Counted from the stretch's first letter, positions 1-8,773 are shown. The stretch: 33,209 nucleotides of DNA from Burkholderia sp. S171 (GCF_009766085.1 NZ_LMUF01000034.1:15962-49170), one strand, 5' to 3'. Numbers and translations are program-made. The notes: generated by a model not told the origin, from the sequence alone.

Positions 1-100
1 GTGCTCTGGCGAGCACCGTGCTTTTGGGGCACCTATGAATCAAAACTGCACGCTGTGGACACTTAGGGTAGCGGGGGTTGAAAGCGTTTTCTTTGCTTCG

Positions 101-126
101 TTTCTTTGTCGCTTTGGACAAAGAAA
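101..126. repeat. Perfect 10-bp inverted repeat, extragenic palindrome
   Basis: The arms TTTCTTTGTC and GACAAAGAAA flank a 6-base loop and would fold into a perfect 10-bp hairpin. It lies downstream of choX (which ends at 270 on the minus strand) and the surrounding 1-269 stretch holds no convincing gene. The style resembles extragenic palindromes common in Burkholderia genomes, but only one copy is in this window, so the repeat-family assignment rests on memory. It has no T-run directly after either arm, so it is not a canonical intrinsic terminator. Confidence 0.55.
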
Positions 127-269
127 TGACGTGCCGCCACGCACAGTGGCTAACAGTGATAAAGAGAATATCCGACTCACGCAGACCACTAACCCTGAAA
201 GCAGCAACCCGGCATAGACCCCGACCATCCACGCCAGCAGACCCCTCGGTCCACCGGCGCGAGCAAACG

Positions 270-1226
270 TCACTGCGCTGCGACGTAAGCCTTCACAGCC
301 GGCAATCCATCTTTGCCGTCAAACGTCTTCACGCCCGCCAGCCACTTATCCAGCACCGCCGGGTTCGCCTTCAACCACTGCTTCGCAGCGACATTCGGAT
401 CGGTCTTGTTCATGATCGGCGTCATCACGTGATTCTCGATGTCCGTCGAAAACCGCAGGTTATCGACCAGCTTCGCCACATTCGGGCATCGCGCAGCGTA
501 ATCCGGCGGCGTCACCGTCAACACCTTGGCCTCACCATAATTCGGCCCGAACACGTCATCACCACCACTCAGATAATCAATCTTCATTGAAACGTTCATC
601 GGATGCGGTTCCCAACCGAGGAAAACAATCCACTTCTTCTCGCGAATCGCACGACCCACTTCCACCAGCATGCCGGCCTCACTCGACTCGACCATCTTGA
701 ACTTGCCCAGTCCATACTGATTCGAATCGATCATCTTCTTGATCAACGCATTGCCGTCATTACCCGGTTCAATACCGTAGATCTTGCCGTCGAGCTTGTC
801 GAAGTTCTTGGCGATATCTGCGAACGACTTCAGGCCGCCGTTATATGCATAGTCCGGCACCGCCAGCGTGTATTTGGCCCCCGTCAGGTTAGGCGCCGTT
901 AATACCTTGACCTGTCCTGCTTTCTGGAACGGCTCGACAATGGGGTCCATCGTCGGCGACCAGTAACCCAGGAACACGTCGATCTGCTTGTTCTTGATAC
1001 CAGCAAAAGTAATCGGCACCGACGCAATCGTCTTCGTCGGTTTGTATCCGAGGCCTTGCAGCACGGTGGTCGCCAGACCCGTGGTCGCGGCTATATCGGT
1101 CCAGCCCACATCGGCGAAACGGACGTTCTGGCACGTGGCCGGATCAGCCGCAAACGCGCCGCCCGACATCGTGACATTCAGCAAGACAGCCAGCGCGCAC
1201 GACGACGCGATTCCGTGAAGTTTCAT
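270..1226 (-). CDS. choX: Choline/quaternary-amine ABC transporter substrate-binding protein (ChoX-like)
   Basis: Periplasmic binding protein of 318 residues that would deliver choline or a related quaternary ammonium compound to the ChoWV importer. Residues 1-26 form a signal peptide ending AFA. The mature part is an OpuAC-type type II periplasmic binding fold. Trp42, Trp89 and Trp205 fall at nearly the same positions as the cation-pi aromatic box of Sinorhizobium ChoX (Trp43, Trp90, Tyr119, Trp205), and Cys32 and Cys248 match the two cysteines known to form its disulphide. GGGAGA lies 6 bases before the ATG. It is the last gene of the minus-strand cluster, behind the AraC-type regulator. 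Choline is the most likely ligand from the aromatic positions; betaine or carnitine remain possible. Confidence 0.9.
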   Translation of the reverse strand: MKLHGIASSCALAVLLNVTMSGGAFAADPATCQNVRFADVGWTDIAATTGLATTVLQGLGYKPTKTIASVPITFAGIKNKQIDVFLGYWSPTMDPIVEPFQKAGQVKVLTAPNLTGAKYTLAVPDYAYNGGLKSFADIAKNFDKLDGKIYGIEPGNDGNALIKKMIDSNQYGLGKFKMVESSEAGMLVEVGRAIREKKWIVFLGWEPHPMNVSMKIDYLSGGDDVFGPNYGEAKVLTVTPPDYAARCPNVAKLVDNLRFSTDIENHVMTPIMNKTDPNVAAKQWLKANPAVLDKWLAGVKTFDGKDGLPAVKAYVAAQ

Positions 1227-1304
1227 GTTTTCTCCCTATTTTGGAAACTGCCAGACACGACGATGCCGCGCCCTAATGAGCGCACCACGTCTGAAAATGG
1301 ATCA

Positions 1305-2306
1305 TCAAGCCGTTTGTCTGCGCTCAATACTCGGCGCGTGGCCGAACTGCGCGCGGTATGCCTTGCTGAAATGACACGGCGAATGAAAGCCGCACACGGC
1401 CGTCACACGCGAGATCGAAGCATCGGTATTACGCAGCAGCTCTCGCGCCCGCCGTAGCCTCAACGTGAGGTAATAATGCGTCGGCGATACACTCAGGAAC
1501 ATCTTGAACATGCGCTGCAAATGACGCTGCGAAAGCTTCACCAGCCTCGCCAGTTCTTCAAGCGACAAAGGCTCTTCAATGTTCGCCTCCATCAGCCGCA
1601 CCACTTCAATCAACTCGGCACGCGAAAACCCGACGCGGGCATCGACAGGTATGTGCTGGTAATCCGTCGTGCCGCGAATGCGCTCCACGATGAACTGCTC
1701 GGATACCTGCGCCGCATGCGCCTGCCCCAGCCGCTGGCCAACCAGGTTCAGCATGAGGTCCAACGGTGCGGTTCCACCTGTGCAAGTCACGCGGTCACGG
1801 TCGATCACAAAGAGTTCATCGGCGAATCGCACGTCGGGAAAACTTTTGTGCAACGGTGACATGTCCTCCCAATGCACCGTGCAGCGATACCCATCCAGCA
1901 AGTTCGCCGCGAGCAATGCATACGCGCCCGTGCACACGCCGCCAAGCGGCACGCCGTGCGCCGCGACGTGCTGCAGCAACGCGATCACCTTGTCATCCAC
2001 GTAATCACGCACATGCCAACCCGCGCACACAATCAACACGTCCGGCATGCCCGCTTCGGCCAGCGTCTTAGTCGGCTTCACGGTAATGCCGTTGCTCGCC
2101 CGCGCCGGTTCACCGTCCGGCGTGATGACCGACCACGTGTAGTGCTCAGCGCGGCCTACATAGTTCGCCATGCGTAACACTTCGATCGCGCTGGTGAACG
2201 CGATCATCGAAAAATTAGGCAGCGTCAGGAACCCGAAGTGCGCCAGCTTCGATAACGGTGAATTTTCAGGATGAATCCTGTCCGGCACCATCGCGTCGCG
2301 TTTCAT
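1305..2306 (-). CDS. GlxA-family AraC-type transcriptional regulator (GbdR-like)
   Basis: Regulator of 333 residues with an N-terminal DJ-1/PfpI (class I amidotransferase-like) domain at about 20-195 and a C-terminal AraC double helix-turn-helix at about 225-325. The N-terminal domain carries the GGVCTGAYALLAANLL elbow with its cysteine. The C-terminal domain contains LSLEELARLVKLSQRHLQRMFK and the closing SRVTAVCGFHSPCHFSKAYRAQFG. This architecture is that of GbdR/CdhR, which control betaine and carnitine catabolism in Pseudomonas. It lies between the permease and binding-protein genes of a choline importer on the same strand, so control of choline or betaine uptake is a sound inference. AGGAT lies about 10 bases before the ATG. 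Effector identity is not visible. Confidence 0.87.
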   Translation of the reverse strand: MKRDAMVPDRIHPENSPLSKLAHFGFLTLPNFSMIAFTSAIEVLRMANYVGRAEHYTWSVITPDGEPARASNGITVKPTKTLAEAGMPDVLIVCAGWHVRDYVDDKVIALLQHVAAHGVPLGGVCTGAYALLAANLLDGYRCTVHWEDMSPLHKSFPDVRFADELFVIDRDRVTCTGGTAPLDLMLNLVGQRLGQAHAAQVSEQFIVERIRGTTDYQHIPVDARVGFSRAELIEVVRLMEANIEEPLSLEELARLVKLSQRHLQRMFKMFLSVSPTHYYLTLRLRRARELLRNTDASISRVTAVCGFHSPCHFSKAYRAQFGHAPSIERRQTA

Positions 2307-2368
2307 CGGGTTTTTATCCTTGGGCTTGGCGTTATATCGCTGCCTGATCTAGTCGCTTATTTTCGTGC

Positions 2369-3271
2369 TCAACCTTGCTGTGCAGCCGGTGCGCGGCGTA
2401 CGCGCATCACGCTGCGAATTCCCGACAACAACGGCGCCCGTGCCATACCCGGCGACCGGCCAAAGCTTTCCGTGATGCGGTCAAGAATGATCGCGAGCAG
2501 CACCACCGACAAGCCGCTCTCAAACCCAAGCCCAATGTCCAGCCGCTGAATACTGGCCAGCACGTCGTTGCCCAGACCGCCTGCACCGACCATCGAAGCA
2601 ATGATCACCATGGACAGCGCCATCATGATGGTCTGGTTGACACCGGTCATGATGGACGGCAGCGCGTTCGGAAACTGCACCTTGTACAGCAGTTGCCACG
2701 GCGTGCAGCCGAATGCCTGCCCCGCCTCCACGATCTCGCGGTTGACATGCTTGATACCGAGCGACGTCAGACGCACAGCGGGCGGCATGGCGAAGATAAC
2801 CGTCGACAAGATCCCCGGCACGCGGCCCAGACCGAACAGCATGGCTGCCGGAATCAGGTACACGAACGCGGGCATGGTCTGCATCAGGTCGAGCACTGGA
2901 CGCACGATCGTCTCGATGGTCTTGCTCTTCGCCGTCCAGATGCCAAGCGGAATGCCGAGCAGCAAACTGATCAAGGTGGCGGACAGCGTGAGGCCGAGCG
3001 TAATCACCATCTCGTCCCAGAAGCCCGTGGCATAGATCAGCAGCAACGACAGCAGCGTGAATAGCGCGAAGCGCCAGCCGACGCGCCACAAGCCGATGCC
3101 GACGAAGATCGCCATCATCAGCCACATCGGAATGGCCTGCAGGCCGTGTTCAATCAGCGCCGCGAAGCTCTCGATGACTTTGCCGATTGCGTCGAAGGTA
3201 TTTGCATCGTGGTCGAGCAGGTATTTGACACCGTGATCGACCCACGTACCGAGCGGGATAATTTCAGACAT
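2369..3271 (-). CDS. choW: Choline ABC transporter permease (ChoW-like)
   Basis: Inner-membrane permease of 300 residues from the ProW/OpuAB branch of the binding-protein-dependent transport family. Hydrophobic spans start near residues 45, 65, 95, 130 and 210-245. The EAA coupling loop that docks to the ATPase is readable as EAGQAFGCTPWQLLYKVQFP followed by NALPSIMTG. The gene starts inside the end of choV (8-base overlap), with GAGG 5 bases before the ATG, indicating translational coupling. With ChoV and ChoX it makes a complete importer. Confidence 0.9.
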   Translation of the reverse strand: MSEIIPLGTWVDHGVKYLLDHDANTFDAIGKVIESFAALIEHGLQAIPMWLMMAIFVGIGLWRVGWRFALFTLLSLLLIYATGFWDEMVITLGLTLSATLISLLLGIPLGIWTAKSKTIETIVRPVLDLMQTMPAFVYLIPAAMLFGLGRVPGILSTVIFAMPPAVRLTSLGIKHVNREIVEAGQAFGCTPWQLLYKVQFPNALPSIMTGVNQTIMMALSMVIIASMVGAGGLGNDVLASIQRLDIGLGFESGLSVVLLAIILDRITESFGRSPGMARAPLLSGIRSVMRVRRAPAAQQG

Positions 3272-4442
3272 GGGAACCTCGATGCCGAGTCAGGGCCTTG
3301 AGAACGTTCGTCTTGTTGACCGAACCACAATACGATCCGTCCGCCTCGACCACCGGCAGCGGCGCGCGGCTGGCAACCACCCGGCTGACGACAACGTCGA
3401 GCGGCGTGGTGCGCTGGATGCATTCAATCAGATTGATTTCCGGCGATGCCTGGCCAATCGCATCGCGGCACACAAAACCGCGGATCTTGCGCTCGTGGTC
3501 CATCACGAACGCGTAGTCGGCGCTGCCATTGAGCGCCTGCGAAACGCTCGATGCATCGATCTGCGAACCGTGCTTCATCAACGGCACTACGTCGGTCTGC
3601 ATGAGGTCGCCGGCGGTCAGGTAACGGCTGGTGTCGATCCCTTCGAAGAAAGCCCGCACATAGTCATCTGCGGGGTTCGAGATGATTTCCTGCGGCGTGC
3701 CGATCTGCACGACCCTGCCGCCTTCCATGATCGCGATCCGCGTACCAATGCGCAGCGCTTCTTCCAGATCGTGCGACACGAACATGATCGTGCGCTGCTG
3801 TTCGCGTTGCAGATCGAGCAGCACGTTCTGCATTTCCTTGCGTTTGAGCGGATCGAGCGCGGAGAACGCCTCGTCCATGATCATCAGCGACGGGTTCACG
3901 GCGAGCGCCCGTGCGAGCCCCACGCGCTGCTGCATCCCGCCCGACAACTGCGCCGGCAGCTTCTGCGCGAAGGGCGCCAGGCCGACTTGCTCAAGCACGC
4001 CCATCGCGCGTTTCTCACGTTCCTTGCGCCCGATTCCCGCCACTTCAAGCCCGAACGCGGCATTCGACAGCACCGTGCGTTGCGGCATCAGCGCGAACGA
4101 CTGGAACACCATGCTCATGTCTTTGCGGCGCAGCGACGTCAGTTCGGAACGCGGCACGGACGCCACGTCGCGACCATCGATCAGCACCTTGCCGGCGGTG
4201 GGTTCGACCAGCCGGTTGATGAGACGGATCAGTGTCGATTTGCCTGAACCCGACAAGCCCATCAGCACGAAAATCTCGCCTTCCTTCACTTCGAAGGACA
4301 CGTTATGCACACCGACAATCTGTCCGGTGCGGGCGAAAACTTCTTCCTTCGTTGCGCCGCCGGCAAGCATGTCGATCGCCTGCTTCGGGCTCGTGCCGAA
4401 CACCTTGCACAGGTTTTCGACCACGACCTTGTGGGAATTCAT
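3264..4442 (-). CDS. choV: Choline ABC transporter ATP-binding protein (ChoV-like)
   Basis: ATPase of 392 residues of the ProV/OpuAA type. Walker A GLSGSGKST is at 62-70, the signature LSGGMQQR at 166-173, Walker B LMIMDE at 186-191 and the switch His at 224 (FVSHD). The C-terminal 110 residues form the tandem CBS region typical of quaternary-amine importers, often linked to ionic-strength sensing. An in-frame upstream extension to 4631 exists, but the ATG at 4442 is preferred because AGGAGA lies 7 bases upstream and the protein then begins MNSHKVVVENL, the family's usual N-terminus. It is the first gene of the cluster; choW overlaps its stop. Confidence 0.93.
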   Translation of the reverse strand: MNSHKVVVENLCKVFGTSPKQAIDMLAGGATKEEVFARTGQIVGVHNVSFEVKEGEIFVLMGLSGSGKSTLIRLINRLVEPTAGKVLIDGRDVASVPRSELTSLRRKDMSMVFQSFALMPQRTVLSNAAFGLEVAGIGRKEREKRAMGVLEQVGLAPFAQKLPAQLSGGMQQRVGLARALAVNPSLMIMDEAFSALDPLKRKEMQNVLLDLQREQQRTIMFVSHDLEEALRIGTRIAIMEGGRVVQIGTPQEIISNPADDYVRAFFEGIDTSRYLTAGDLMQTDVVPLMKHGSQIDASSVSQALNGSADYAFVMDHERKIRGFVCRDAIGQASPEINLIECIQRTTPLDVVVSRVVASRAPLPVVEADGSYCGSVNKTNVLKALTRHRGSHV

Positions 4443-4520
4443 CGAACGCTCTCCTGGTTGGCGGACGTGCGTCCGCGCTCTGCATACATAGTTGCCAGAA
4501 AAAAGTGCGGGTTGCCGACT

Positions 4521-4545
4521 ATTTCCGACAGGCACATGTGGAAAT
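4521..4545. promoter_or_regulatory. Inverted repeat upstream of choV, candidate regulator site
   Basis: ATTTCC and GGAAAT are exact inverted arms 13 bases apart, and the outer bases continue with CGAC-like sequence on both sides. The centre is about 90 bases upstream of the choV start, in the 462-base gap between choV and the divergent chemoreceptor gene. An AraC-family regulator encoded in the cluster is an obvious candidate protein. No clear sigma-70 promoter was assigned for choV, and no other gene was seen in 4443-4904. Confidence 0.35.
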
Positions 4546-4838
4546 ACGACACCTCGATTTGCGCTTTTTGACAGATGGAAAGCCGGATCCTTATGGGGCA
4601 AGGGTTTTCGAGCGATACGGCGCCAATTCAAGCGTCTTTTTACATGTCGCTCCAGAGCAAGTGGACGGACTTTTCTTCAAGTTTTTTTGGGTTTTTCTGG
4701 CTTGTCGTCCGGGCTGCAGGGCGCTTTTACCGTCGGGGCCATCATATTCCACGAATGTGGCCAGCTGGACGATGTCGGGTTTTGACTGATCGGCAGCGCC
4801 TGGGAACAGTCGAACGCGACCCGGACGAACGTGGCCGG

Positions 4839-4865
4839 TCAAGAACCCCGCGCCAATGCCGTTAA
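4839..4865 (+). promoter_or_regulatory. Possible sigma-28 (FliA) promoter for chemoreceptor gene
   Basis: TCAA, 15 bases, then GCCGTTAA closely follows the flagellar sigma-28 pattern TAAA-N15-GCCGATAA. It ends 39 bases before the ATG of the chemoreceptor at 4905. Chemoreceptor genes are commonly in the FliA regulon, which supports the reading. This is a match by eye to one site. Confidence 0.45.
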
Positions 4866-4904
4866 CCCTTCATATTCCCTACATCTCGCTTACTCAGTTC
4901 ATTT

Positions 4905-6890
4905 ATGTCTCTAATTAACATCCGCCGAGCCAGTGTCGGCGCGAAGTTCGCCATCCTCGCCTGCGCACTCGTGACCACGGTCGTAGCCGGATTTACCATC
5001 GCGGTCACGCATCTGGCTGGTCAGCAAATCGATGCACAAGCGCTCGAACGCATGGACGACGACGGCCGCGCGATCGGCACGATGATCCGCCTTTACGACA
5101 AAGCCGTCAGCGCCGAAGTCGAGCGCTACATGACGCTGTTCTCGAGCTTCCTGCCCACGGACTTCACCCTCGATGAAACGCAGAAAGTGGATATCGGTGG
5201 CGTGGCGACACCCACGTTCAAAGCCGGCGACAAGCCGATGAACCTCGATTTCTCGATTCCCGATCAGTTCCTCGACCGCAGCGGCGCAATCGCGACCGTG
5301 TTCGCGCGCACCGGCGACGATTTCGTGCGCGTGACGACGTCGTTGAAAAAGCAGGACGGCGCACGCGCGATCGGTACGCTGCTCGACCGGAAAAGCCCGG
5401 CATACGGGCCCGTGCTGGGCGGGAAACGTTTTATCGGCATGGCAACGCTCTTCGGCAAGCAGTACATCACCGAGTACAAACCCGTCACGGATTCGTCGGG
5501 CCGCGTGATCGGCGCATTGTTTGTCGGCGTGGACGTCACGCCCGAAATTGCGACGCTGCAGCAGAACATTCGCGATCTGACGATCGGCCAAAACGGCTAC
5601 TTCTTCGTCGTCGATGCATCGAACGGGCCGAATCGCGGCAAGCTGCTCGTGCATCCCGGCTTGACCGGCGCGGGGAGCGCGGCTGGTACGAATGCCCCGC
5701 TCGCCGATGAACGCATCGCGCCGTTCAAGCAGATGCTTGACGCGAAAGAAGGCCGTCTTTCCTTCGATGCCCCCGAGGTCGCGGACTCCGCCGATCCCAA
5801 AGTGCATGGCGGAGCGAAGGAAATCGTGTTTCGCACGGTACCGGAATGGCAATGGATGATTGGCGGGATTGCGTATCGCGACGAGTTGCTCGCGGGCGTG
5901 CGCGCCACGCGCAACCGTTTTCTGATGATCGGACTGGTCGTGATCGCTGCGTTCGTGGCCGTTTTGCTGTTCGCGGTGGCCAAGCTGGTGGGCCGGCCGC
6001 TCGCGACGCTGACGCAGGCCTCCGAACGCATCGCCGCGGGCGATCTGAGCGTGCGGCTGGCGACCACGCGTGAGGACGATATCGGGCGGTTGATGATTGC
6101 CATCGACGGGATTGCAACCGGTCTAGCGCGCATCGTGACGCAGGTGCGCAGCGCATCGGCGGATATGTCGGACGGCACGGGACGGATGGCAGCGGGCAGC
6201 AGCGACATCTCGCAGCGCATCGCGACGCAGGCCAGCAGTCTCGAAGAAACGGCGGCGAGCATGGAACAGATCACGTCCACCGTGCAACAAAACGCCGCCA
6301 ACACGGCGCAGGCGGATCAGCTCGTGGCATCGGCATCCGATGCAGCGCGCGCCGGTGGCGAAGCGGTCGGCCGCGTGGTCGCGACGATGGGTGAAATCGA
6401 TGCGTCCGCGCGCAAGATCTCGGACATCACGTCGGTGATCGAAGGCATCGCGTTCCAGACCAACATCCTGGCGTTGAACGCGGCCGTGGAAGCCGCGCGA
6501 GCCGGCGAGCACGGCAGGGGCTTTGCCGTGGTGGCGTCGGAGGTGCGCGGACTGGCTCAGCGCAGCGCCGCGGCGGTCAAGGAGATCGAAGCGCTGATCG
6601 CGGAATCGGTCGGCCGGGTCGCCGATGGTTACCGGATCGCCGAAGAAGCCCGCGGCACGATGAACGGGATCGTGGAGCGCGTCGCCAGGGTGAACGCGAT
6701 CATTGGCGAGATCAGCGTGGCGTCGCGTGAACAATCGAGCGGCATCGAGCAAGTGAATCTTGCCGTGGCGCAGATCGGCGAAGCGACTCAGCAGAATGCG
6801 GCGTTGGTCGGTGAAGCGGAACAATCGACTGCCGGCTTGCTTGAGCAAGCCGAACAGTTGAGCCGCGCGGTGAGCGTGTTCAGGCTGTAG
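4905..6890 (+). CDS. Methyl-accepting chemotaxis protein with large periplasmic Cache domain
   Basis: Transmembrane chemoreceptor of 661 residues. The first membrane span is at about 13-38. A periplasmic region of roughly 300 residues follows, of the Cache_3-Cache_2 type, with the distal motif DLTIGQNGYFFVVDASNG near 224-241. The second span is at about 338-360, then HAMP (about 362-415) and the signalling domain (about 430-655). The conserved hairpin tip reads EGIAFQTNILALNAAVEAAR near 512-531. No CheR-binding pentapeptide is present; the protein ends SVFRL. No Shine-Dalgarno sequence was found before the ATG. It is divergent from the choline importer, which suggests but does not prove a role in sensing quaternary amines. 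Confidence 0.93.
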   Translation: MSLINIRRASVGAKFAILACALVTTVVAGFTIAVTHLAGQQIDAQALERMDDDGRAIGTMIRLYDKAVSAEVERYMTLFSSFLPTDFTLDETQKVDIGGVATPTFKAGDKPMNLDFSIPDQFLDRSGAIATVFARTGDDFVRVTTSLKKQDGARAIGTLLDRKSPAYGPVLGGKRFIGMATLFGKQYITEYKPVTDSSGRVIGALFVGVDVTPEIATLQQNIRDLTIGQNGYFFVVDASNGPNRGKLLVHPGLTGAGSAAGTNAPLADERIAPFKQMLDAKEGRLSFDAPEVADSADPKVHGGAKEIVFRTVPEWQWMIGGIAYRDELLAGVRATRNRFLMIGLVVIAAFVAVLLFAVAKLVGRPLATLTQASERIAAGDLSVRLATTREDDIGRLMIAIDGIATGLARIVTQVRSASADMSDGTGRMAAGSSDISQRIATQASSLEETAASMEQITSTVQQNAANTAQADQLVASASDAARAGGEAVGRVVATMGEIDASARKISDITSVIEGIAFQTNILALNAAVEAARAGEHGRGFAVVASEVRGLAQRSAAAVKEIEALIAESVGRVADGYRIAEEARGTMNGIVERVARVNAIIGEISVASREQSSGIEQVNLAVAQIGEATQQNAALVGEAEQSTAGLLEQAEQLSRAVSVFRL

Positions 6891-6971
6891 TGGCGAGCGC
6901 GGCGCGGCGGATGGTTACCGGATGAATCAAACGCCTGCCGCCCGGAATAAACGCCGCGCGTCGGGCCGTCA

Positions 6972-7592
6972 CTAGCCCGGCCGGATCATCTCGAACATTT
7001 CGCCGATACCCGCATAATCCCCGCGATACCCCGCGCGCATGATGGGCTGCGCGGCGGCGGTGTCAAAAAGACCATCCTTCAGGAACTCGCGCCGGATATG
7101 CACGCCCACCACTTGCCCGAGCGCGAGCCAGTTGTTCATCGGCGTGCCGTCCAGGGATTTCAGCCGCACGATCTGCAACAACTTGCATTCAAGCGCGGCC
7201 GGCGACTCCGCCACGTGCGGCACGGCCACGTTCACGCCCGGCGCTTTCGTGAGTCCCGCCAGCTCGAATTCGTCGATCTCGTGGGGCACGGTTGCCGAGG
7301 TCTGGTTCATCTTCTCGGCCAGCGGCTTGCTCGCCAGATTCCACACGAATTCGCCGGTCGCTTCGATATTCGCAATGCTGTCCTTGAACCCCTCGCTCGA
7401 GAATCCGATGATGTGCGGGAACGAAGCGAACGCGCCGAAAAAACTATAGGGCGCGAGGTTCACGTGACCATCCGGATCGCAGCTCGAAATCCAGCCGATC
7501 ACCCGCGGCGCGACGATCGCCTTGAACGGATCGTGGCGTAGCTGGTGACCCTCGTCGGGATGGTAGAAATGGTGTGCGTTGCTATCGCTCAT
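6972..7592 (-). CDS. Flavin reductase-like protein (DIM6/NTAB family)
   Basis: FMN-binding split-barrel protein of 206 residues. Family features include PRVIGWISSCDPDGHVNLAP near residue 29 and the downstream APYSFFGAFASFPHIIGFS, which forms the flavin-binding barrel strands. A longer frame reaches 7676, but the ATG at 7592 is preferred: it overlaps the upstream dehydrogenase stop by four bases (ATGA), and the longer N-terminus is only that gene's 3' end read in another frame. Members reduce flavins or act as flavin-dependent enzymes on small aromatic or acyl substrates; the specific substrate cannot be read here. The overlap implies co-expression with the dehydrogenase. Confidence 0.85.
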   Translation of the reverse strand: MSDSNAHHFYHPDEGHQLRHDPFKAIVAPRVIGWISSCDPDGHVNLAPYSFFGAFASFPHIIGFSSEGFKDSIANIEATGEFVWNLASKPLAEKMNQTSATVPHEIDEFELAGLTKAPGVNVAVPHVAESPAALECKLLQIVRLKSLDGTPMNNWLALGQVVGVHIRREFLKDGLFDTAAAQPIMRAGYRGDYAGIGEMFEMIRPG

Positions 7593-8527
7593 GAGGGCTT
7601 TCCCGTCTTCTTTGCAGTGTGGTGAATCAGGCGTTTGCGTCCTTCTTTCACGCGCGCACGGTGCGCGTCGTCCCATTCGTAAAACCCTTGACCGCTGCGC
7701 ACGCCCACTTGTCCTTTCTGCACGTGGTCGCGCATCAGTTGCAACACATCTTCGTCCTTCGCCAGCTCCGGCATCAGGTGCATACCGACATTCAGCAACG
7801 TATCCAGCCCACCGAGATCCGCACTTTCCAGCGGTCCAACCATGCCGTAACGCCGTCCGAGCGACGCCTTCATCACAGTGTCGACCACTTCCGGCGTCGC
7901 TGCGCCCGAACGCACAATGGCAAGCGCTTCGCGCAACACCGCGAATTGCAACCGGTTGCCGACAAAACCTGGAATCGCCTTCGTCAGCACGACCGGTTCC
8001 ATACCGATAGCCGCCATCAATTCAGCCGTGCGGCGCGTGACATCCGGGTCGGTTTCAGTGCCGGGCACGACTTCAACCAGCGGAATGGTGTGCGGCGGAT
8101 TCCAGAAATGCGCGATCACAAAACGAGACTTGTTTTGCAGCACTTGCGCGAGCAGATCGGGCGGAAATCCGCTCGTGTTGCTGGCAAAAATAGCGTCGTC
8201 ACGCAGCAGCGGTTCGAGCGCCCTGTAAGTGCGGTTCTTCAATTCGAGCACTTCCGGAATGGCTTCCACAATGAAACCCGCCGTGGCCACCCGCTCTAGT
8301 TGATCGGTAGTTTCAATACGCGCAAGTACCTGCTGCTTTTCGCTCGCATTGAAGACGCCAGCGTCGATCAATTCGTCGAGGATTGCTTCTGCTTTGCCAT
8401 GCACCGACGCAAGCCGCGCGGCGTCTATGTCGTGAACGATGGTCGGGTAGCCGTGCAGCGCCGCTTGCGTCGCAATGCCGACGCCCATCAAGCCGCTGCC
8501 CACCACGCCGAATGTGATTTGATTCAA
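7589..8527 (-). CDS. 3-hydroxyacyl-CoA dehydrogenase family protein, TTG start
   Basis: NAD-dependent dehydrogenase of 312 residues. The N-terminal Rossmann fold begins ITFGVVGSGLMGVGIA. The catalytic region reads IAHFWNPPHTIPLVEVVPG, with the His of the His-Glu pair, and the C-terminal helical domain begins GFVGNRLQFAVLREAL. The frame stays open upstream to 8725, but that stretch is Arg/Ser-rich with no homology. A TTG codon at 8527, with GGGG upstream, puts the glycine loop 7-12 residues from the start, as is usual in the family. The wording of the His motif (HFWNPP) differs from classic fatty-acid enzymes (HFFNP) and resembles branches acting on hydroxy acids such as gulonate or carnitine, so the substrate is uncertain. 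Confidence 0.85.
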   Translation of the reverse strand: MNQITFGVVGSGLMGVGIATQAALHGYPTIVHDIDAARLASVHGKAEAILDELIDAGVFNASEKQQVLARIETTDQLERVATAGFIVEAIPEVLELKNRTYRALEPLLRDDAIFASNTSGFPPDLLAQVLQNKSRFVIAHFWNPPHTIPLVEVVPGTETDPDVTRRTAELMAAIGMEPVVLTKAIPGFVGNRLQFAVLREALAIVRSGAATPEVVDTVMKASLGRRYGMVGPLESADLGGLDTLLNVGMHLMPELAKDEDVLQLMRDHVQKGQVGVRSGQGFYEWDDAHRARVKEGRKRLIHHTAKKTGKPS

Positions 8528-8741
8528 ATTTTCCCCGCAATGCTTAAATTCCGAGCTTCGATTCGACAGCCGATTCGAGCCCCAAAGGGACACGTCGAAA
8601 CCGTCCGATGCGGCTCTCAAGGCCGCGCCACCAAGGATAGCGCAGCGCCTCGAATCGCGCGGGGCGGCAAATGGCCTATGACTTGAAGCTGATCGGCGGG
8701 TCCAGGTTCTCCAGACACGGGGCAACAGTCGAAAAAAGGCG

Positions 8742-8773
8742 AAAAAAACCGGCTTCCCTTGGCGGAAAGCCGG
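8742..8773 (-). terminator. Intrinsic terminator of the His-rich protein gene
   Basis: Read on the minus strand, CCGGCTTTCC and GGGAAGCCGG form a 10-bp stem (one G-U pair) with a 5-base loop, followed at once by seven T residues. It lies about 30 bases after the stop of the gene at 8803-9096, so it should end that transcript and isolate it from the dehydrogenase operon. Confidence 0.88.

Noticed and set aside
3270..4247. 325-codon plus-strand frame opposite choV
   Set aside because: choV has all ABC ATPase motifs; the opposite frame is Arg/His-rich shadow.
4911..5852. Long antisense frame opposite the chemoreceptor
   Set aside because: It is a mirror of GC-rich codon bias, is Arg/His/Ala-rich without domains and has no ribosome binding site.
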